A DNA stretch of 64,000 bases from Littorina saxatilis (GCF_037325665.1 NC_090247.1:20204292-20268291); one strand, 5' to 3'; counted from the stretch's first letter, positions 22,656 to 35,586 are shown. Notes: generated from the letters alone by a model not told the origin. Made by a program: numbers and translations.

Positions 22656-23600
22656 AAATTAATCCTGGACGTATCCCGGTTTCTTCAAAAAGTGCAAGTC
22701 TTCTGTTCGTAGTAGGCACTGCCATTGTTAAGTTAATTACATTGTACGTTGGAGTGTATGCATTTGAAATTGCCGAAAACGCTGGATAAAAGTTATTTTC
22801 GATTAAATCGCAACCTACCCTTTACTGTAAATTACGTCCTATGATTAGGGGGTATAGTTAAAGATTAAGGCATATGAGCTCTCCTTTGCCACTTATCTCA
22901 TCAAAAAATATATATATGAGTAGGTAAGCCATACGAGATAAAAACCAGGAACTCTCAGAACGGTGTCACATTCGCATTTTATTTAACTTCCGGTTATCTA
23001 CTAGCTGAAGCGCAATTTTCAGCTGTTCACACGTTATCTCAGGAAAAGCGTTTTCGCACAAAAGTGCATATGATTATGAAAAAAAGTACAATTTCTTTTT
23101 GAATCTTATGTAATGCATCGTCAATTCATATAGGTTTTAACTGACCGAAAATGTTATTGTCAGGGTTTCATGTATCCGGAATGTACTTTTGTTGCATAGT
23201 GTTCGTAGAATGTATATTTAGATTAAACCTAAATGACATCATTGTACGGTCAAAAGTAAATGTTTTAATGATCACACAAAGTTTGAGAATGTTTTAACAG
23301 CAATAAGCTACCGTATATATATGATTGCAAGCAGTGATTGAGTTCTACTTCCGGTTTCTTGAGTCTTCTTATCCTATTTCGTTTGTTTTTTCTAAGACTG
23401 GCGCTTAGTAAAGGCGTGTTTTCAAAGAAATGCAAAGTAATGTAATCACTGTATCATACTGACGTTTTGTCTGTTTATTCGGCATCAAAAGATATTCATT
23501 TCATATGGCAGAAAATCCTAGTGTACGCGATACGCACGTTACTGAGACCCTACCCTGCATAAACACACGTCAACACAGACCGGGGGTTGTTAGCTATAAA
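22656..23600. other. No recognisable feature
   Basis: AT-rich unique sequence with several CTTCCGGTT-type words (about 22988 and 23351) but no gene, SINE or terminal repeat that I can identify. Confidence 0.45.
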
Positions 23601-23601
23601 A

Positions 23602-24834
23602 AAAACGCTGGCGCTGGACCCGAGTACTCTTCAGACTGGCTCGCTCCCCCAGTATGAAAGTTTTTGTCTTGTGCACGTGGATTTAAAAAAAATTAAAAAT
23701 TAAAAAAAAAAATTTATTTATTTTACACAATTAAAAAAATTATTATAGTAAAATAAAACATTAAAACGTTCATAATAAACAATAGTAAACAAGAATTTAA
23801 CAACAACAAACAAAACAAAAATAGACCGCCCATGCCGGGAATCGAACCCGGATCACTTTGCCTTTTGGCCACCAAGCCACCAACTCTGACAATTTTGCCA
23901 GTGAACTCAAATGCCTAGGGTGCTAAAATTAGGTCCGCACAGCACGCGAAGTCAGTGGCTGACGCACGCAAAGCCTGGTGTCGCTGGCTTGGCGGTTCTT
24001 TTTGCCGAACTGCCTCCCACCGCCAAAACTCCCACCGTTAAGAGTCGTTTTTGTGATTTATTTCGCATTTAGGTCCCAGGTAACATTATGAAGTTTTAAT
24101 ACGATCAATCGGACCTATTATCAAGTTAGTGTATCAACTTTTGAACGAACTGCGCCCAGTAGTTTCCCAGCAATAAGCTGTTAAGTCGAGACAGACTCAC
24201 ACACAGACAGACAGACACACAATTAAAGTCTGCTGGACCCTCCAACTGCGTACTCGGGGATAAAAAACGCTGGCGCTGGACCCGAGTACTCTTCAGACTG
24301 GCTCGCTCCCCCAGTATGAAAGTTTTTGTCTTGTGCACGTGGATTTAAAAAAAAAAAATATTTATTTTACACAATTAAAAAATTTATTAGAGTAAAATAA
24401 AACATTAAAACGTTCATAATAAACAATAGTAAACAAGAATTTAAAAAAAATAAATAAAAAATAAAAAAATAGACCGCCCATGCCGGGAATCGAACCCGGA
24501 TCACTTTGGCCACCAAGCCACCAACTCTGACAATTTTGCCAGTGAACTCAAATGCCTAGGGTGCTAAAATTAGGTCCGCACAGCACGCGAAGTCAGTGGC
24601 TGACGCACGCAAAGCCCGGTGTCGCTGGCTTGGCGGTTCTTTTTGCCGAACTGCCTCCCACCGCCAAAACTCCCACCGTTAAGAGTCGTTTTTGTAGATT
24701 ATTTCGCATTTAGGTCCCAGGTAACATTATGAAGTTTTAATACGATCAATCGGACCTATTATCAAGTTAGTGTATCAACTTTTGAACGAACTGCGCCCAG
24801 TAGTTTCCCAGCAATAAGCTGTTAAGTCGAGACA

Positions 24835-24870
<36 letters not shown>

Positions 24871-26103
24871 TACACACACAGACACACAATTAAAGTCTGC
24901 TGGACCCTCCAACTGCGTACTCGGGGATAAAAAACGCTGGCGCTGGACCCGAGTACTCTTCAGACTGGCTCGCTCCCCCAGTATGAAAGTTTTTGTCTTG
25001 TGGACGTATATTTAAAAAAAAAAAATTATTTATTTTACACAATTAAAAAAAATTACTAGAGTAAAATAAAACATTAAAACGTTCATAATAAACAATAGTA
25101 ACCAAGAATTTAAAAAAAAAAAAAATAGACCGCCCATGCCGGGAATCGAACCCGTATTCCTTTGGCCATAGTCGGAAACGCTTTCCTCCAAGCCAACAAA
25201 TCTGACATTCGCCAGTGAACTCAAATGCCTATAGTCCTCGCGCAGTGGTACACGCACGCAAAGCACGCACGCACGCAAAGCCTGGTACGGTGTCGTTGGC
25301 TTGGCTGGGCGGTTTATCAGCCGAACGGCTGTTCTGACCCACCGCGAATTGCGCCCTCCGTTAAGAGTCGTTTTTGTGGTTTAGTTGGCATTTAGGTCCC
25401 AGGTAACATTATGAAGTTTTAATACGATCAATCGGACCTATTATCAAGTTAGTGTATCAACTTTTGAACGAACTGCGCCCAGTAGTTTCCCAGCAATAAG
25501 CTGTTAAGTCGAGACAGACAGACACACAGACACTGGACCCTCCTACTGCGTACTCGGGGATAAAAAACGCTGGCGTTGGCCCCGAGTACTCTTCAGACTG
25601 GCTCGCTCCCCCAGTATGAAAGTTTTTGTCTTGTGCACGTGGATTTAAAAAAAAAAATTTTATTTATTTATTTATTTATTTTACACAATAAAAAAAATTA
25701 TTAGAGTAAAATAAAACATTAAAACGTTCATAATAAACAATAGTAAACAAGAATTAAAAAAAAAAATTAAAAAAAATAGACCACCCATGCCGGGAATCGA
25801 ATCCGGGTCACTTTGGCCATAGGCGGACGTGCTACCACCAAGCCACCAACTCTGACAATTCTGTCAGTGAAATTAAGGCTATTTGGCGCTGGCTGGCTGT
25901 TCTATGAGGCTGCCTGGCTGGCTGTTGCTCCGTTTGAATTCGTCCTGCGCCAAGTCGTTTTTGTGGTTTATTTCGCATTTAGGTCCCAGGTAACATTATG
26001 AAGTTTTAATACGATCAATCGGACCTATTATCAAGTTAGTGTATTAACTTTTGAACGAACTGCGCCCAGTAGTTTCCCAGCAATAAGCTGTTAAGTCGAG
26101 ACA

Positions 26104-26140
<37 letters not shown>

Positions 26141-26170
26141 AGTTAATAGACAGACACACAGACACTGGAA
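23602..26170 (-). repeat. Four head-to-tail copies of a ~650 bp tRNA-headed element
   Basis: Units begin at about 23602, 24262, 24928 and 25562. Each has AACGCTGGCGCTGGACCCGA, an A-rich block, a tRNA-like segment reading on the minus strand GATCCGGGTTCGATTCCCGG (B box), a variable GC-rich part, the conserved CAGGTAACATTATGAAGTTT and AACGAACTGCGCCCAGTAGT, a CA microsatellite, and GCGTACTCGGGGATAAAAAA leading into the next unit. Copy 4 keeps an A-box-like GTAGCACGTCC; copies 1 and 2 lack it. Copies 1 and 2 are the most alike. The array is too regular to be independent insertions, so it was amplified in tandem. Confidence 0.85.
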
Positions 26171-26179
26171 TACAAAAAT

Positions 26180-27533
26180 AATTTAACCAGAATACAAAAA
26201 TATCGTGTCTACTGTATGCAGATGATCTAGTACTTCTTTCAAAATCAAATATAGGATTACAAAATAAGTTAGATTATCTGAATAACTATTGCCTACAGTG
26301 GGGTTTGAAAATTAACATAGAAAAAACAAAAATCATAGTATTTTGTCATATAAATCCAAAAATGCACACAATATTTAAATGTGGAACTGATGTAATCAAA
26401 GTAACAGATCAATATAAATATTTAGGGGTCATATTCAACAAGAATGGAAATTTTGATACAGCTCAAGATCATTTAAGTAAACAAGGTAATAAAGCAGCAC
26501 ATTCCCTCCGCAGAATTTTCAGCAATCAAAACGTGCAAATAGACACAATGATACAATTATTTGATTCACTTGTAAATCCGATATTAACATATGGCGCTGA
26601 AATCTGGTATCCGTTTACGTTTAATAATAAAATAAAACAAACAAATACTGATCATTTCTTTGGATCATGTTTATCTAGCAAAAATCCTCATGAATTTGTT
26701 TATATCAAATTTTGTCGATTCCTTCTTGGAGTTCATAGAAAAGCTATGTGGATACCTGTACTGGGGGAATTAGGAAGGTTCCCTTTAGGATTAAAAATGT
26801 TATCACAAACAATAGCATTCTGGGCGCATATTCTAGACTCCAAACAAGATTCGTATATACATCAATTATATGACTCAATGTTGCACCACCGACAGAAACG
26901 CCATGGCTACAATTTGTTAGACAATCTCTTTGTAACTTAGGTTTTAGTCACGTTTGGCATAACCAATCTACATTAAATGTACACAAATTAAAGTTTGCCA
27001 TTGACAAAAAACAACAAGAGGAATATATAAGATACTGGACAAAAGAAAAATCAGATGCATATTCCAGACTTAAGTTTTATTCTATGATCAGTAAATCTTA
27101 CGAAATGCAGTCATACTTAATACAAATTAAGAATAATAAACACAGAAAGATGTTAAGCAGATTAAGGACTAGCACACATTGTCTAAAAATTGAAAGTGGA
27201 AGACATCAGAATATCCCTAAAGAAAATCGTCTTTGTATTGAATGCAATGTCATAGAAGATGAAATACATTTTCTAGATAAATGCAATAAATATGTTAAAT
27301 TAAGGGATGAATTTAAAGAAGATGCTTCACATATCAATATGAAATATGCTAACAAAAATCCAAGTAACTTATTTTTAGAAGACGAAGTTCAAGTTCGTCT
27401 TGGCAAATTTGTTATGGATTGTTTTAGCATTGTATAATGCATTATTTGTTGTTTGTTGTGTCAATAACTTTACTGGTTCATGACAATAAACATTATTCTA
27501 TTCTATTATTCTATTCTATTCTATTCTATTCTA
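26180..27533 (+). mobile_element. 5'-truncated non-LTR retrotransposon with (ATTCT)n tail
   Basis: It enters a reverse transcriptase at CLLYADDLVLLSKSN and continues through LKINIEKTKIIVF, YKYLGVIFNKNG and LVNPILTYGAEIWYP, the RT palm and thumb of Jockey/CR1-type LINEs. After a frame change near 26900 (PWLQFVRQSLCNLGFSHVWH in the new frame) it ends with RLCIECN...DEIHFLDKC and a stop at 27437. The 3' end is CAATAAACATT followed by ATTCT repeats. It landed in the CA tract of the fourth tandem unit, whose remainder resumes at about 27534. A much older or faster-decaying copy than the 16-20 kb LINE. Confidence 0.85.
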
Positions 27534-27659
27534 CACACACAGACACACAATTAAAGTCTGCTGAGCCCAAGTACTAGCGTACTCGGGGATAAGTGCTTGT
27601 ATACACCAATGGTTTTCACAAAGTGCGATTTTTATTATTAATAAAGAAATAAACATATT
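27534..27659. other. Remainder of the fourth tandem unit and a short spacer
   Basis: CACACAATTAAAGTCTGCTG and GCGTACTCGGGGATAAG complete the unit interrupted by the LINE fragment. A short AT-rich spacer follows before the inverted copy. Confidence 0.7.
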
Positions 27660-28395
27660 TTCCCCGAGTACGCAGTACCAGGGTCCAGCAGACTTTAATT
27701 GTGTGTCTGTGTATCTGTCTGTGTGTCTGTCTCGACTTAACAGCTTATTGCTGGGAAACTACTGGGCGCAGTTCGTTCAAAAGTTGATACACTAACTTGA
27801 TAATAGGTCCGATTGATCGTATTAAAACTTCATAATGTTACCTGGGACCTAAATGCCAAATAATCCACAAAAACGACTCTTAACGGTGGGCGCGATTCGC
27901 GGTGGGATAGAACAGCCGTTCGGCTGATAGAACCGCCGAACACGTCACACAGTGACGAGAAAAGCATGATTTGCAAGCCAGCCAGCGGGTGGGGATTTGG
28001 TCTCGGCAAAGAAACTACAATGCAGTGTTTGGTCTCGGTGAGACTGAAAGAGAGACAGAGAGCACGAGAGAGAGCGACAGGGACACACAGTGATTCAAGG
28101 CGCACAACTCTAGTAAAGTTGTCGTAGCACGTCCGCCTATGGCCAAAGTGATCCGGGTTCGATTCCCGGCATGGGCGGTCTATGTTTTTTGTGTTTTTAC
28201 ATTTAGTCAAGTTTTGACTAAATGTTTTAACATAGAGGGGGAATCGAAACGAGGGTCGTGGTGTATGTGTGTGTGTGTGTGTGCGTGCGTGTGTGCGTGT
28301 TTTTTGTTAAATTCTTGTTTACTATTGTTTATTATGAACGTTTTAATGTTTTATTTTACTCTAATTTTGTTAATTGTGTAAAATAAATTTAAAAA

Positions 28396-28426
<31 letters not shown>

Positions 28427-28485
28427 CACGTGCACAAGACAAAAACTTTCATACTGGGGGAGCGAGCCAGCGTTTTTTATTACAT
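27660..28485 (+). repeat. Fifth, inverted copy of the tRNA-headed element
   Basis: It reads on the plus strand: CCCCGAGTACGCAGTACCAG, GACTTAACAGCTTATTGCTG, the tRNA-like GTAGCACGTCCGCCTATGGC with GATCCGGGTTCGATTCCCGG, then the A/T-rich block and CATACTGGGGGAGCGAGCCA near 28470. It has both A-box-like and B-box sequence and is interrupted by a CATTTAGTCAAG fragment at about 28197-28310. The unit differs from copies 1-4 in the GC-rich segment, so it is a diverged family member. Confidence 0.8.
28197..28310 (-). repeat. Terminal fragment of the CATTTAGTCAAG repeat, nested
   Basis: TTTTTACATTTAGTCAAGTT through GGGTCGTGGTGTATGTGTG and a GT run, about 110 bp, inserted just after the tRNA-like segment. 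Like the other partial copies it keeps the T-rich (minus-strand A-rich) end. Confidence 0.75.
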
Positions 28486-28785
28486 CATTGCAACATCCAA
28501 TTTGGCTTTGAGGAAATGTTATTTCCGTCCTTTGCTTTTCTAAGCAGTCACAAAAGACATACGATTCAGCAGAATTAGGTCGTGCCAATGGATGTCTGTA
28601 GACTTAGTAATTTTACAATGATGTTTTGTTGAACATTTTGTAACAAGAGCGGACATCACATGCAACAGGTTAATCACACTTTTTACATGAAGAAACGGAG
28701 ACGGATATCTGAAACGATATAATTATGTACATGCGTAAGGTGTGGTTGTGTGAGTGTGAGCGTGTGCGCGCGCGTGTGTGTGTGT

Positions 28786-28827
<42 letters not shown>

Positions 28828-29324
28828 GTTCCTCTCTCTCTCTTTCTCTTTCTTATTGTTGTTGGAGACAAACCAGACTTACTTTTGGATGTTTCAGATC
28901 TAACACAGTTTGGATTCAGCTTTTCGCGACACGCCGCCAGAATACTAGCGTTGACTGATCATGCCGTTGTCAGCACGCCGCCAGAATCCGTGCGTTAGGT
29001 GCGTGAGTCACTTCGCCACACACCGCCATAATAGTAGCGTTGGAAGTGGAAAATACCACGCTGGGGATTTTCCATACGAAAACCCACGTGATAGGTTCAG
29101 AGGTCGGCTGCATTATCATACGCGACAAATAACTCCCAGAACAGTTGATTTCATTGGTTAGTTTGGATACTACAGGTCATTGACGGCACCAACCCATGCC
29201 TTAGTTTCATATTTAGGATTCCAAAATGTCGCGAGTTGTCAGTGTTGTTGTTGCGAAGCGAAGCGGCGTGCGGAAGGCAGGCAGTGTGCATCAAACAGTG
29301 TTGTTGTGATGGATGGATAAGTGA
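28486..29324. other. GT microsatellite and short direct repeats, no gene
   Basis: A (GT)n tract lies at about 28764-28824. At about 28929-29045 a 45-50 bp unit containing CACGCCGCCAGAAT...GCGTT occurs three times in diverging form. No coding exon is supported. Confidence 0.55.
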
Positions 29325-29513
29325 GTGATGAGGGTGAATGAGTTAGCCAAATCAAGAGCTCGAGGTGTCGATGCTACTTTGGCCAAAACCCAATGCAAGC
29401 GGACGGACGCGATTCTGGTGCCGGGAATGTGCTGTGGCCACATGGCTGTGGCGCTTTGTGTTGAGCCGTGCTTCGAAGTGTGGCACACAAAGAAGGATGT
29501 TCTCCGTGCATAA
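29325..29513 (+). pseudogene. piggyBac-type transposase, C-terminal zinc-ribbon remnant
   Basis: One frame ends MAVALCVEPCFEVWHTKKDV and a stop soon after. This is the typical end of piggyBac transposases, a Cys-rich ribbon of the form C-x-x-C...LC-x-x-PCF...YHT. Upstream, QCKRTDAILVPGMCCGH fits a damaged first half of the ribbon. In the family this domain binds the terminal repeats; here only the last 45 or so residues remain. A second, partly better preserved copy follows at 29592. Confidence 0.6.
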
Positions 29514-29591
29514 ACCGAGTTCTAAACAAGTCATTTATACAAAAACTGTAAATACTGTGACAGCAAGTGTTTCTTTTCTTCTATGGATAAA

Positions 29592-29675
29592 ACCCAACGC
29601 AATGGGACTCGATTCTGGTGCCTGGAATGTGGTGTGGCGTTTTGCGTTGAGCTGTGCTTCCAAGTGTGGCACTGT
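29592..29675 (+). pseudogene. Second copy of the piggyBac ribbon remnant
   Basis: The frame reads TQRNGTRFWCLECGVAFCVE and then LCFQVWHC. It matches the ribbon motif better than the upstream copy (RFWCLECGV rather than AILVPGMCC). The flanking GTAAATACTGTGACAGCAAG occurs at both 29548 and 29670, so the segment was duplicated as a unit of about 122 bp there. Not a gene. Confidence 0.6.
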
Positions 29676-29865
29676 AAATACTGTGACAGCAAGTGTTTCT
29701 TTTCTTCTACATGGATATATTCATCATAGTCATCACCCAGTCATCTCATTGTCTCATTCAGGTTAGTAAATTCTTTTTTGAGTATTCACGAACAACATTT
29801 TGTGCATATTTTCAAACATGTCTGTAGTATTTATGTGGTGCCTCTGGACTTTTTTTTATTTAAAT

Positions 29866-30270
29866 TGTTGACATTTTCAATAGCATACCACACAAACACA
29901 ACAAGCCTTTTGACAAATACAAAGTACATTTCTGAAACAATGAAAGATCTTTCTTTAATTGTGTGCAAAAAGTAAGTCTCCACATGTACTAGTTTTTTTA
30001 CAATATTTTTTTCAAAATACAATATTTTTTTCAAAATGTTCCAATTTTGGTTGTCAGCAGGCTATTTATTGACATTTTCAATAGCATACCACACAAACAC
30101 AACAAGCCTTTTGACAAATACAAAGTACATTTCTGAAACAATGAAAGATCTTTCTTTAATTGTGTGCAAAAAGTAAATCTCCACATGTACTAGTTTTTTT
30201 ACAGTATTTTTTTCAAAATACAATATTTTTTTCAAAATTTCCCAATTTTGGTTGTCAGCAGGCTATTTAT
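29866..30270. repeat. Recent tandem duplication, 201 bp unit, two copies
   Basis: ACATTTTCAATAGCATACCA starts at 29871 and again at 30072. The copies stay nearly identical through GGTTGTCAGCAGGCTATTTA, with only a few differences, so the event is recent. It lies just downstream of the piggyBac remnants and may be part of the same element's 3' region. Confidence 0.9.
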
Positions 30271-30340
30271 ATGCTTTGGCTCAGGCGTTCTGAGTGTATA
30301 GTCATGTCATAGGGTGGACGTGTTGAATGAGTAGGCTTGA

Positions 30341-30642
30341 AAACTGTCAGGCCCACCTTATAAATAAGATCGGGGCAGGCTTTTACATAAAATAAGAACA
30401 TCCCTCCACTCTGTCACATACCAAAGAAACAAACAGTCTAAATGCTACCTGTGCACATAAGTAATTGTTTTGATGAATGAAGTGTTTAAATGCAACAAGT
30501 AACATTTGAAATGTAGTCACAAAAACAATTAAACTCACCGCGAAAAGCAGCCAGGGTGCTGTGTTTTGGCATGAGACAAATTGAAGGAATGGTCTTACCC
30601 CGAGTAAAAGCCTGGTCAGATCTAAGATGATAAGCCAGTTTT
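30341..30642. mobile_element. ~300 bp MITE-like element with ~40 bp inverted ends
   Basis: The left end AAAACTG...CTTATAAATAAGATC...GGCAGGCTTTTAC pairs with the right end GTAAAAGCCTGGTCAGATCT...GATAAGCCAGTTTT. Single ends of the same family appear near 7190, 11540, 16140, 15970 and 53580. It has no ORF. The superfamily and target duplication are not determined. Confidence 0.6.
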
Positions 30643-31605
30643 GATGTGATCATTAGTGTGCCTGTAAGACGGTAAATTATACTGAAAACTCTTTATTTCA
30701 GGGCTGTTTTTTGTTCGGGGATGAGTGATATATTGCTAAGAGAAGTAGACTTTTGGCGTCTTTGGTGTTGGTTTCTTCTCTGTTGTTCTAAGAACGTGTG
30801 TCTGATGACACGCCCTTTAGCTCCGACCCTTTCTAATTATGTACACTCGTGTAAATGTGCCACAGAAAAAACAACATGAAAACTGTCATCACTCACAGTA
30901 TTATTTGCTATCCACTGATTTTTAAAGAACTGCTTCTGCACACACTGACTGCATGACGATTATTAAATAACTTGATTCACACCTTTGTGTGTATAGTATA
31001 CATTATAAACCTTCACGTCAACTTACTTACGAAGAAACAAACCTGGGGAAAAGTCAAAATAAACTGGCTGTGGTGTGATAATAGCGTTGAAACACGTCAT
31101 CACTTGAATCATTTGCAGCAAAGTTGTTGTCATTTTATCTCACTTAATTAACAATTATGGTACCTCTGATCATTTGCATTCGGCAGGTGTGCTTCCAATA
31201 AGCACATTGCTAAACGGGAAAAAGAAGTAAAAGAATGAGGGAATATTTGTATTCGTCCCAAAGAAGTTTCCCCCAATAACTCACAATCCAAACATGAGTT
31301 TTTTGGGGATAAAATGTCGACAACCATTACTGAAATACTGATTTCCCGAGATCAGCTTTTAGCACACCTTCCAAAGCACCAGTGCAGTCAAGATTAAGAA
31401 GGTGTGTATGTTTGTGACGTCACACGTAAACGTGCAAATTATAGGGGAAGGGCTCCTAATATGGACCACCTTTCGTTCTGGCAAACTGACGGTGCTAGAG
31501 CGCTCAGAACATTTTGCTCAGTTTCATTCGCTGCATGTATCCTCTCTTAATATGTAGAACAATTTGCGGACGCACAACGCACAAAACCGTTAGGTTTTGT
31601 TCTCT
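30643..31605. other. No recognisable feature
   Basis: Unique AT-rich sequence with no supported gene. Confidence 0.5.
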
Positions 31606-31684
31606 TTTTACATTTAGTCAAGTTATGACTAAATGTTTTAACATCGAGGGGGGAATCGAGACGAGGGTCGTGGTGTATGTACGT

Positions 31685-31723
<39 letters not shown>

Positions 31724-32474
31724 GATTCAGACTAAACTACTGGACCGATCTTTATGAAATTTGACATGAGAGTTCCTGGGTATGAAATCTCCGAACGTTT
31801 TTTTCATTTTTTTGATAAATGTCTTTGATGACGTCATATCCGGCTTTTCGTGAAAGTTGAGGCGGCACTGTCACGCCCTCATTTTTCAACCAAATTGGTT
31901 CAAATTTTGGTCAAGTAATCTTCGACAAAGCCCGGACTTCGGTATTGCATTTCAGCTTGGTGGCTTAAAAATTAATTTATGACTTTGGTCATTATTGTAA
32001 AATTGTAAAAAAAAATACAAATTTATAAAACGATCCAAATTTACGTTCATCCTATTCTCCATCATTTTCTGATTCCAAAAACATATAAATATGTTATATT
32101 TGGATTAAAAACAAGCTCTGAAAATTAAATATATAAAAATTATTATCAAAATTAAATTGTCGAAATCAATTTAAAAACACTTTCATCTTATTTCTTGTCG
32201 GGTCCTGATTCCAAAAACATATAGATATGATATGTTTGGATTAAAAACACGCTCAGAAAGTTAAAACAAAGAGAGGTACGAAAAGCGTGCTATCCTTCTT
32301 AGCGCAACTACTACCCCGCTCTTCTTGTCAATAACACTGCCTTTGCCATGAGCGGTGGACTGACGATGCTACGAGTATACGGTCTTGCTGAAAAATGACA
32401 TTGCGTTCAGTTTCATTCTGTGAGTTCGACAGCTATTTGACTAAATGTTGTATTTTCGCCTTACGCGACTTGTT
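31606..32474 (-). mobile_element. CATTTAGTCAAG dispersed repeat, full-length copy D
   Basis: Same plan as 5126-5994 and noticeably closer to the copy at 57650-58488 (for example GCGGCACTGTCACGCCCTCA and CTATCCTTCTTAGCGCAACT in both). It ends with CGCCTTACGCGACTTGTTT. No ORF. Confidence 0.9.
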
Positions 32475-32550
32475 TCTTTGTGTTGTGGTCTTGCATGGCC
32501 AACATCATGGGAAAACCGGAAACCCTTAGGCGTTTAACGATGACATTTAA

Positions 32551-32835
32551 CCTTTGCCGGATGCCGCTTTTGATTACACACGCCCGACGATGCGGGTTTG
32601 TCTGAACCCATACATTTGAAAGAGGGTTTTTACCGTTTATTTCTCTAACGACGATGCCGGTTTGTCTGAACCCATACATTTGAAAGAGGGTTTTTACCGT
32701 TTATTTCTCTAACGACGGGGTGGGTTCAGGGAAACCCACAGCGCTACTTCAGTGGGTGCATCGAGTTTCTCCCTTCACCGACTTCTTGCAGGGGAGGGAG
32801 AGGGGGAGGGAGAGACTGAGAGAGACTGAGAGACT

Positions 32836-32873
<38 letters not shown>

Positions 32874-34495
32874 AAGAAAGAGAGAGAGACTAAGAAAGAG
32901 AGAGAGAGAGAGACTAAGAAAGAGAGAGAGAGACTAAGAAAGAGAGAGAGAAAGAGAGAGAGAGACTAAGAAAGAGAGAGAGAGAGACTAAGAAAGAGAG
33001 AGAGACTAAGAAAGAGAGAGAGAGAGACTAAGAAAGAGAGAAAGAGAGAGACTAAGAAAGAGAGAGAGAGACTAAGAAAGAGAGAGACTAAGAAAGAGAG
33101 AGAGAGAGAGAGAGACTAAGAAAGAGAGAGAGACTAAGAAAGAGAGAGAGAGACAAAGAAAGAGAGAGAGAGAGACTAAGAAAGAGAGAGAGAGAGAGAG
33201 ACTAAGAAAGAGAGAGAGAGAGACTAAGAAAGAGAGAGAGAGATTAAGAAAGAGAGAGAGAGAGAGACTAAGAAAGAGAGAGAGAGACTAAGAAAGAGAG
33301 AGAGAGAGACACTAAGAAAGAGAGAGAGAGACTAAGAAAGAGAGATAGAGAGACTAAGAAAGAGAGAGAGAGAGAGACAAAGAAAGAGAGAGAGAGAGAC
33401 TACGAAAGAGAGAGAGAGAGAGACTAAGAGAGAGAGAGAGAGAGAGAGACTAAGAAAGAGAGAGAGAGAGACAAAGAAAGAGAGAGAGAGACTAAGAAAG
33501 AGAGAGAGAGACTAAGAGAGAGAGAATAAGAAAGAGAGAGAGAGACTAAGAGAGAGAGAGAGACTAACAAAGAGAGAGAGAGAGACTAAGAAAGAGAGAG
33601 TGAGAGACTAAGAAAGAGAGAGAGAGAGACTAAGAAAGAGAGAGAGAGAGACTAAGAAAGAGAGAGAGAGAGAGACTAAGAAAGAGAGAGAGAGAGAGAC
33701 TAAGAAAGAGAGAGAGAGACTAAGAAAGAGAGAGAGAGACTAAGAAAGAGAGAGAGAGAGAGAGAGAGAGACTAAGAAAGAGAGAGAGAGAGACTAAGAA
33801 AGAGAGAGAGAGAGAGACTAAGAAAGAGAGAGAGAGACTAAGAAAGAGAGAGAGAGAGAGAGAGAGATTAAGAAAGAAAGAGAGAGAGAGACTAAGAAAG
33901 AGAGAGAGAGACTAAGAAAGAGAGACAGAGAGAGAGAGAGAGACTAAGAGAGAGAGACAGAGAGAGAGACTAAGAGAGAGAGACAGAGAGAGACAGAGAG
34001 AGAGAGACAGAGAGAGAGACAGAGAGAGAGAGACAGAGACAGACAGTCAGATAGACGGATAGACAGATAGACGGATAGACAGACAGACAGACAGTGGAAC
34101 TGACAACAGACATACAGACAGAGAGATACGGACAGACAGACAGAGAGACAGACAGTCTCTTGGAGACAAACAGGCAGACAGACACTGTTCCGCCGCTTTC
34201 GTAATTATGGGTGTAGCAGAACCTGCGCCGTCGGCAGAGGGATAGTTACAATCACTACTACTCTTTAAAAGTATGGGTTTGTGTGAACCCGCGCCATCGG
34301 TAGTGTGTATGTAAATTATCATAATCAATTAATTTTAATGTTTTGTCATGTACACACTAAAAATTTGCAGACAGCGAGAAAATTAGGTGTGTGAGAGATA
34401 CTTAAAATTTCAAAACGATACCTTTAATGGTTCCAGAGTTACAATGATTTTAGTGTGTCTCTGGGTACAGGTGAACCCAGGAAGCACGGCAAAGG
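32551..34495. mobile_element. Non-autonomous piggyBac-like element with TTAA flanks
   Basis: CCTTTGCCGGATGCC at 32551 and CACGGCAAAGG ending at 34495 are inverted, and TTAA flanks both at 32547-32550 and 34496-34499. TTAA targets with CC(C/T)TTTGCC-type ends are characteristic of piggyBac elements. Inside are two copies of a 66 bp unit containing GGTTTGTCTGAACCCATACA (itself palindromic, about 32590-32715), related GGGTTTGTGTGAACCCGC near 34276, and the purine array at 32791-34092. It has no transposase ORF; an enzyme would have to come from elsewhere. Confidence 0.75.
32791..34092. repeat. 1.3 kb purine array, (AG)n with ACTAAGAA spacers
   Basis: More than 50 units of (GA)n ending in GACTAAGAAAGAGA, with unit lengths of about 16-34 bp. 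The plus strand is nearly all purine apart from the C and T of each ACTAAG. It grades into GACAGACA repeats at the right end. Such tracts can form triplex DNA; that is general knowledge, not shown here. Confidence 0.95.
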
Positions 34496-34499
34496 TTAA

Positions 34500-35586
<1,087 letters not shown>

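Noticed and set aside
23831-23870. tRNA gene (GATCCGGGTTCGATTCCCGG on the minus strand) and similar at 24480, 25135, 25790, 28140
   Set aside because: Only the B-box half, sometimes with an A box, is conserved. No complete cloverleaf can be drawn, and the sequence repeats within a mobile unit.
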